Origin: Chlorokybus atmophyticus
Lineage: Eukaryota > Streptophyta > Chlorokybophyceae > Chlorokybales > Chlorokybaceae
Direction: 5' to 3'
Assembly (NCBI GenBank): GCA_009103225.1
Contig: RHPI01000008.1
Span: 1-64,000 of the forward strand
DNA: 64,000 bases
The notes under the pieces are model-generated. The model ran no database searches, was not told the DNA's origin, and saw only the letters and a program-made list of their open reading frames with translations. This document shows, one piece after another, positions 58,873-64,000 of this stretch. The position numbers and the translations under genes are program-made. Numbering within the stretch: the first letter of the stretch is position 1; each line of letters begins with the position of its first letter.

Positions 58873-60079
58873 ACAACGCGTGCGGATTAAGACCTGCACT
58901 GCACCACAACACAAGTGATCATTCTACAGCCACAATGGGGCGTGCACCTACCAGCATTCCCTTCACAAGTGCAGGTGGGTGCACTATGCGCTCATACACA
59001 TTGATACCAATGCGCTTTTGTTAATACTTTGCAAAATTGTGTAGCTTGTATGTTGGAGAACACTCACCGAAGGCAACATTGCAGCACCAGCTATTTCCCC
59101 TATTCCACCACCCTTTTTTGGTTATGCACCAAAATATCGTTCAGCCTCTAACTCTGTAATCAAAATGACAAATGCAGAACAAGAAGCATGGGAAGCCTTC
59201 ATAATTCAGTCATACTTGACAAAATTGTCGCGCCCACATGTTCATGAAGACCATCAATGCAACTTCAACAAGCATGGCGCGAGATCTGCAACAACAACCC
59301 TATAAAAGCCAAGTAGTTTACTTGCCATTGTTGCCATACAACCCTGACAACCTGCGCCTTGCATGAATGGAGCTTAAACCTAAGCTGCTATTAGTAGGTT
59401 TTGACACTTACATGTTGGTTGGCGGCGACCAGAAGACTTTGTCGCTTATGCAGCAGCTGAAGCAGCTGGACCCTATGTACTGGCAATGGCTCGTACCATT
59501 CTCAGGGAATTGGCATGCATGATACATCACCACACCAGTGGTGCACAAGTTCACGTACGACTGTGGGTTTGAACCCATGGCACTAGCTGCTGAGCTTTTG
59601 CTTGCTTCTGCCGAAAACTCGTTAAATGAAAGCTTACACCTGGAAGCGCGCACACACATTCCTTGCAAGGACTTAAATTGGTCAGTAGATGGCATTTTGA
59701 GTATTTTGCCAACAGCATACAGGCTACAGTGCTGCAACTGCCCCGCAATTGGCTTAGCACACTCGACAGCATACCCTATGCTCGCGGTGCACTATTGGGA
59801 TGCCTTTCAAGCCTATGGTCAGGAAAGTTCACGTACATGAAGCCATGTTTTTAGGGGGTCGCATCATGTCTGGTGCGCAATGTTCATGAGTTTACGAGTT
59901 TTCAAGTTTATGAGTTTATAAACCATGCATGGTGCTCGCGTTGACCGTGTTTTGTGGATTTACGAAGGAAACGGGATTAATGGTGCGTTCTTGCCGGCTG
60001 CAGCATACTAGACTGGACCAGTGGCTGTTAAATGTGTCGTAATTAACGGTTAAAATATGACTGCTTTGCCGGGTAACAG
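58872..60079. other. intergenic, no gene seen
   Basis: A 100-codon plus-strand open segment at 59538-59840 has no recognisable domain and no clear splice context. Near 59870-59950 are short palindromic strings related to the hairpin arrays further right. Confidence 0.4.
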
Positions 60080-60233
60080 CGGTCAGCTGCAGCGATTAAG
60101 CCGCAGCTAACCGCCGTTCGGCCACCGCTGCTGGTGGCCTGGCGGGCGGTCTGGTGCTCCATACCATGAGCACCAGGTCAGGGCGCTAGCCTGGTCATGC
60201 TGGCCTGCTGGAGATCAAGCCAGCATGACCAGG
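60080..60233. repeat. cluster of four successive hairpins
   Basis: Stems at 60080-60090/60103-60113 (11 bp, one mismatch), 60121-60126/60133-60138 (6 bp), 60151-60159/60168-60176 (9 bp, CTGGTGCTC) and 60190-60204/60219-60233 (15 bp perfect, CCTGGTCATGCTGGC). They do not overlap and follow each other within 154 bp. Confidence 0.85.
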
Positions 60234-61680
60234 CCAAGGGCTTTGCTGTCGCCAACGTAGCCACGACTGCCGACACTGGCGCTATTGACAATGCCTGCAA
60301 GCATGCGCCACACAATGCATGTAGCATGTTACAGTAGAATGCGACAACAATCGTCATGTGTTACTCGATTCCTTGCAAATATATGTGATACCAAACTATA
60401 AACTACCATAAGCCTACACCTTCAAGAGCATAATCACAACCTCATGTATAGGGGCCAGCACACATGCGCTGGCATGCTATTGTGCACAGGCCACAGTCAG
60501 CAACAACAAACACGCAAAGACATAAGCAAAACACAAAAACTTACCTGTTTTCACCCTAGAACCCGCTCCTCACTCTCTCCCCTGAATGCTGCCAAACCTT
60601 AGCTAGTGGATGCTATCCACTAGCTACCTAAGGTTCTGCACATGTGCGCTTGTGCGCGTGAGGCTTTTCGATGGTGTGGCTAGCGGATCGCCACAAGCTG
60701 ACAGTCGCAAGCACATTACAAACACTCCGTATCTATTATGCAACAAGCCCACTCTTCCTTGGCACCCTCAAGTGCTGGCACGTCTTGAAAGAGCAGCGCC
60801 TGCACATGCGCATGTGTATAGTGCTTGCGTGTGTCAGGTGGCAGTCGACGAGTGCACAAACGCAAAGTCTGTGCAATTGTGGACTGAGCACTACAAAGAG
60901 ATCGACAGCTGTTTTAGCGTGATGTTCCCTTGTCATTCTCGCCCCTGTGCTGCCACGTCTCGGTTATTTGGCAGGGCCTGCGCGTGCGTGAGCACACGCG
61001 TGCGTGTATGTGTGCAAGTCTCTGCGTGTTACTGTGCTTGATGTGCAACTGTGTGCACGCTTGTGCTTGACTATGCATGCGGGACACAGAGCAAAGTGGC
61101 ACGCAGACAAGCGTTGTGCACCTTGCGGCATTATGGGAATGTTGTAATGGTTGGTGTTTAAACAGTCGAGGGCTGTCCAGGAGCCCGCGACTGTTGCAAC
61201 AGTTCAGGACTGGGCTGGGCCTGCGGTTGGCGCTTGTTACAAGGGCGATGGAGTTCAAGGCTATTGTGGGTCTGTGTTTGCAGCTGCAGGACACAGGGGT
61301 AAGTGAAATTTGCGCTGTGTGAGCGCGAGCACATGTGTGAGCGCGTGCGCATGCGCGTGATCACACAGGCACGCATGCGTGTTGACAAAGGCATGCACAT
61401 TTGTGCAGGACTGTTGACACATGCAACTGGTATTTGCAAGGTACGAACCGCTTGTTTACCCACCCATCAACTTGCAGGGCCTGCGCGCGTGGTGACCTGA
61501 TAGTCCGTGTGACTGTAACAAGTCCAACTTGTGTTGAACAGTTGCGGCTGTCCAAAGGGCTGTCACTTGACAGCTCCGTACAAGAAGAGGGCTGACCAGG
61601 GAAGGTTGCCGTGATGTTTGTGGTTGGGGGCATGTGGGAAGAGCTGGCGGGGGAGGGACTGTTGGATGACAGAGGGGGGG

Positions 61681-61764
61681 GGGAGGGACTATCACGAGCA
61701 GCAACAAGTTCAGGCGCCATGACAACAACTTGCATTGCGCAAGTTGTTATCCATCCACGAACAA
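61681..61764. repeat. 84-bp exact copy of 55653-55736
   Basis: Preceded by a G-run and followed within 2 bases by N (61767). Confidence 0.93.
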
Positions 61765-62253
61765 CTNTGCACATGAGAGCACAACTGCATGTGTGGGTTA
61801 GGTGTGCATGCGTAGCAGGACTGCAGGACTGTCACACGTGAACCATCAGTTGGTGTGCACGACATGTGTGTGACGAGAGGGGAGGGGGGGCTGTCGCCGG
61901 ATGGCTGCATGCAGAAAACGAGCAAACACATAAGACCAATAAGCTAGCTGCCAGTCTTCATACCTTGCGTAGAGGAAGACCTAGCTGCTGAAGTGGTAGT
62001 TGGTGCAGCCATAGAAGCACCTGGCAATGCCATAGAAGAACTTGGCAATGCATATCGGCAGACATCGGTGCTGTGGGAACGCGCTTGCGCGCGCGCGCAT
62101 GCGCGCGCAAGCACAAGCATGCACACGTGTTGATATTTAATATTGTTGACACATACAAACGACTGTTGCACAACACACGCACAACACAAGTTGTACACCC
62201 ATCCACGTGCAAGGCCTGCGCGCACATGTAGGGTGGTAAACTGACTCTATATA

Positions 62254-62289
62254 CAACTCTGTACAGTCCGATTGGACTGTACAGAGTTG
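62254..62289. repeat. perfect hairpin, 16-bp arms, 4-nt loop
   Basis: CAACTCTGTACAGTCC, loop GATT, then its exact complement. It resembles a rho-independent terminator in shape but lacks a T-run and the genome is eukaryotic. Confidence 0.9.
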
Positions 62290-62825
62290 AAACTTTTAAT
62301 AGGGCTGTCACTTGAGGGTTGGTGGTTTGGGGTGGTGTGGGAAGAGGCTCGGGGAGCGACTGTTGGGTGAGGGGAGAGGGAGGCTGGTNGGGGAAGGAGC
62401 GAGCGGGGAGTGGGACAGTAAGTGTGCAACGGAACAAAATGGCGCTTGAGGCAGAATGGCCCTTGACAGTCCAGCACTGTCCAACAGAGGACTGTTCAAG
62501 TCCGTTTGCTGATAGCCTGTCAGTGGGGAGAGGAGAAGGGTGCGGTCAGCTTGTGGGTATGCACAGCACATGTGCAAGCGCGTGGACGTGCCCGCGCGCG
62601 CATCGCGAAGCAGCAAACATAAGATAGACAATCAGCTTAGCTGCTGTAAGGTCAGCTTGACGTTAAGTAGCCTGAGGGTGCGGTCTAGCTTCCAACAAGA
62701 TGTGCACAATAATTGCAATTACTGTGTCAGAAACAGAGCACAATCTGCTGTGGAAGCTTGCAAAGGGGAGATCTGTAGCGGGAACGTGACGCAAACAAAT
62801 GGTGATGTCACATACCTGCCATGCT

Positions 62826-63038
62826 TCAGTACTTGTCCAACGGGCTGAGGGTAAGGCGGTCATGCACAGGCATGTGCTTGTCGTAGCAAGCACGGCGCCT
62901 ACGACCTCTCTTCTTCCCTACTGGAAACAGCGGGGCAGCAGCCTTCTTCTCCGCCTGCTGGTGGTGTTGCTGGTGTAGTTGCTGGTGTACTACAGCAGCA
63001 GCAGCCGTTACAAGCACACCAATCAAGAACAACAACAT
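62826..63038 (-). CDS. small hypothetical protein, 70 residues
   Basis: ATG at 63038, TGA at 62826-62828. The N-terminus is a hydrophobic signal-like segment (MLLFLIGVLVTAAAAVV), followed by a Gln/His run and a basic cluster KKRGRRRR. No homologous family recognised. It could equally be one exon of a larger gene or a chance ORF in CAG/TTG-rich DNA. Confidence 0.3.
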   Translation of the reverse strand: MLLFLIGVLVTAAAAVVHQQLHQQHHQQAEKKAAAPLFPVGKKRGRRRRACYDKHMPVHDRLTLSPLDKY

Positions 63039-63153
63039 GTTACATGACGACAACAACAACAACAATGCAGACCGTAGCAGCAGTAGCGGGTCAACAAACT
63101 AGTTAATCAGTTACAGCGTTAGAAACGACAACAATGACCACAAGTAAACGTAC

Positions 63154-63177
63154 CAACGGCAGCACCTGCTGCCGTTG
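63154..63177. repeat. hairpin, 11-bp arms, 2-nt loop
   Basis: CAACGGCAGCA, CC, then TGCTGCCGTTG. A second inverted repeat, TTTGCTAGTAC at 63229-63239 and its complement at 63275-63285, lies just downstream. Confidence 0.85.
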
Positions 63178-63471
63178 TGACGTTCTGTTGCGGGTGCAGC
63201 TGCATGTGCTTGCACAAAAACGACACCTTTTGCTAGTACGCACAGTCATACACATACACACAAAATTGGTGCTTGTACTAGCAAAGAGACGTTAAAGTAA
63301 AATGCAAATAAAGATAACAACTACACCCACCGCTCGCCGCCGCCGCCTCCACCGCTCCAGCGCCATGAGCCTCTGCTGAGCGACAGTCTTGCATTGCCTC
63401 CCCGGCTGTCAAGCTCGTACAGCTCGACACATAGACACGCTAAACTCTGCTGACGTGTACGGTACGCGCGT

Positions 63472-63764
63472 GCTGATCCGCTGCGTCAGCGGAGAGACTA
63501 GGCGCGGCCTAGTGCGAACCATGCATGGTTCGTATGTTCATGAACAACCGCATTAGGGGTTTAACACCGAACCACAAGTGGTTCGCACACACCCATTGAC
63601 AGTCGGACTGGGGACTGTCCGAACCATGCCTGGCGCGGACCATTCATGGTCCGGACTCCCGCGTGTAATCGGACCAGGAACAGGCCTGGTCCGGCCGCGC
63701 ACCATGTCTGGTGCGCGACTGCGCACCGAACTTTGGGGCCCCGAACGGACCAGGAACTGTCCGT
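63472..63764. repeat. array of about eleven small inverted repeats
   Basis: Non-overlapping or abutting hairpins and palindromes, mostly 6-9 bp arms with 0-8 nt loops: 63478-63492, 63497-63513, 63515-63532 (CGAACCATGCATGGTTCG), 63535-63546, 63568-63585, 63598-63619, 63636-63653, 63670-63693, 63696-63717, 63735-63742 and 63745-63764. Many arms follow the pattern CGxACCA/TGGTxCG with x and its partner changed together. Confidence 0.88.
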
Positions 63765-63776
63765 CCCCTGCTACAA

Positions 63777-63927
63777 TCTAACCTCGATAAGTGCATATTC
63801 ACGATAAGTGCATGGTTTTGCCCGACACCAATGCACTCTACTGGTAGAATAAGACAGCGTAAGTGCATATCCGCGATAAGTGCATAGAAAGAGGTGTTCC
63901 CGATGGTATGCACTTATCGAGGTTAGA
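63777..63927. mobile_element. 151-bp MITE-like element with 20-bp perfect terminal inverted repeats
   Basis: TCTAACCTCGATAAGTGCAT at 63777-63796 and its exact complement at 63908-63927. The core motif CGATAAGTGCAT recurs inside at about 63802 and 63872 in tandem pairs. A TA at the inner edge of each end could be a TA target-site duplication, which with ACCTCGATAAG-type ends would fit a Tc1/mariner (pogo-like) non-autonomous element. Confidence 0.7.
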
Positions 63928-64000
63928 CTTGTGGGTACCAGACGGGTGCCCGGCAGCGAGACAGTGACCAGGCCGCGGAGTCCAATCACGACACAACGAT

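Larger units (their letters stand above)
60234..62825. other. gene-poor field of divergent repeats
   Basis: No gene recognised. Blocks around GGGCTGTCACTTGA and GGGAAGAG...GGGACTGTTGG occur near 61555-61670 and 62300-62375. A GGCCTGCGCGC motif follows a CCATC/CCAC motif near 61470 and 62205. Single N at 61767 and 62389 mark unresolved bases. Confidence 0.5.

Noticed and set aside
62254-62289. Rho-independent terminator
   Set aside because: No T-run follows and the DNA is eukaryotic nuclear.

Overview
This window is nuclear DNA of a flagellated eukaryote, most likely from the green lineage. Genes carry many short GT-AG introns. One gene encodes an axonemal inner-arm dynein heavy chain, so the organism builds motile cilia. 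Another has the SAC-plus-WW layout of plant SAC9. Plant-type telo-box motifs sit in a divergent promoter, and a Penelope-like element carries its GIY-YIG nuclease at the N-terminal end, as in the Naiad/Chlamys clade. The species cannot be named from sequence alone. There is no sign of bacterial or organellar origin.

Layout. 1-7.2 kb is a nest of decayed LTR retroelements: a frameshifted Ty3/gypsy chromovirus pol with its 3' LTR, an antisense gag remnant with two zinc knuckles, and a second chromovirus 3' end with its LTR. 7.46-7.53 kb is a perfect 30-bp-arm hairpin. 7.65-11.92 kb is a Penelope-like element bounded by 522-bp direct repeats (pseudo-LTRs) about 98% identical. 13.3-19.5 kb (-) is a SAC9-type phosphoinositide phosphatase. 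20.1-23.3 kb (+) is ATG16, divergent from SAC9 and convergent with the dynein. 23.7-46.6 kb (-) is one dynein heavy chain gene of about 23 kb, whose introns are packed with alternating purine-pyrimidine tracts, a (GA)n tract of about 525 nt, and an (AC)n tract holding a 208-N gap. 47.6-49.9 kb (+) is an F-box/ankyrin protein, divergent from the dynein across a promoter with three telo-boxes. 53.8-55.2 kb (+) is a multi-exon gene whose N-terminal part resembles a Crinkler-type header domain. 55.3-64 kb is gene-poor and rich in hairpins, divergent repeats, a poly-A gap and a 151-bp TIR element with a possible TA target site.

The genes do not form one pathway. SAC9 (phosphoinositides) and ATG16 (autophagy) share a divergent intergenic region and are both membrane-traffic genes. 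The dynein and the F-box/ankyrin gene share a telo-box promoter. Two short duplications (133 bp and 84 bp) end at, or 2 bases from, single N positions and may be assembly artefacts. The least explained signal is a run of about eleven small inverted repeats at 63.47-63.76 kb whose arms follow one pattern with matched base changes.
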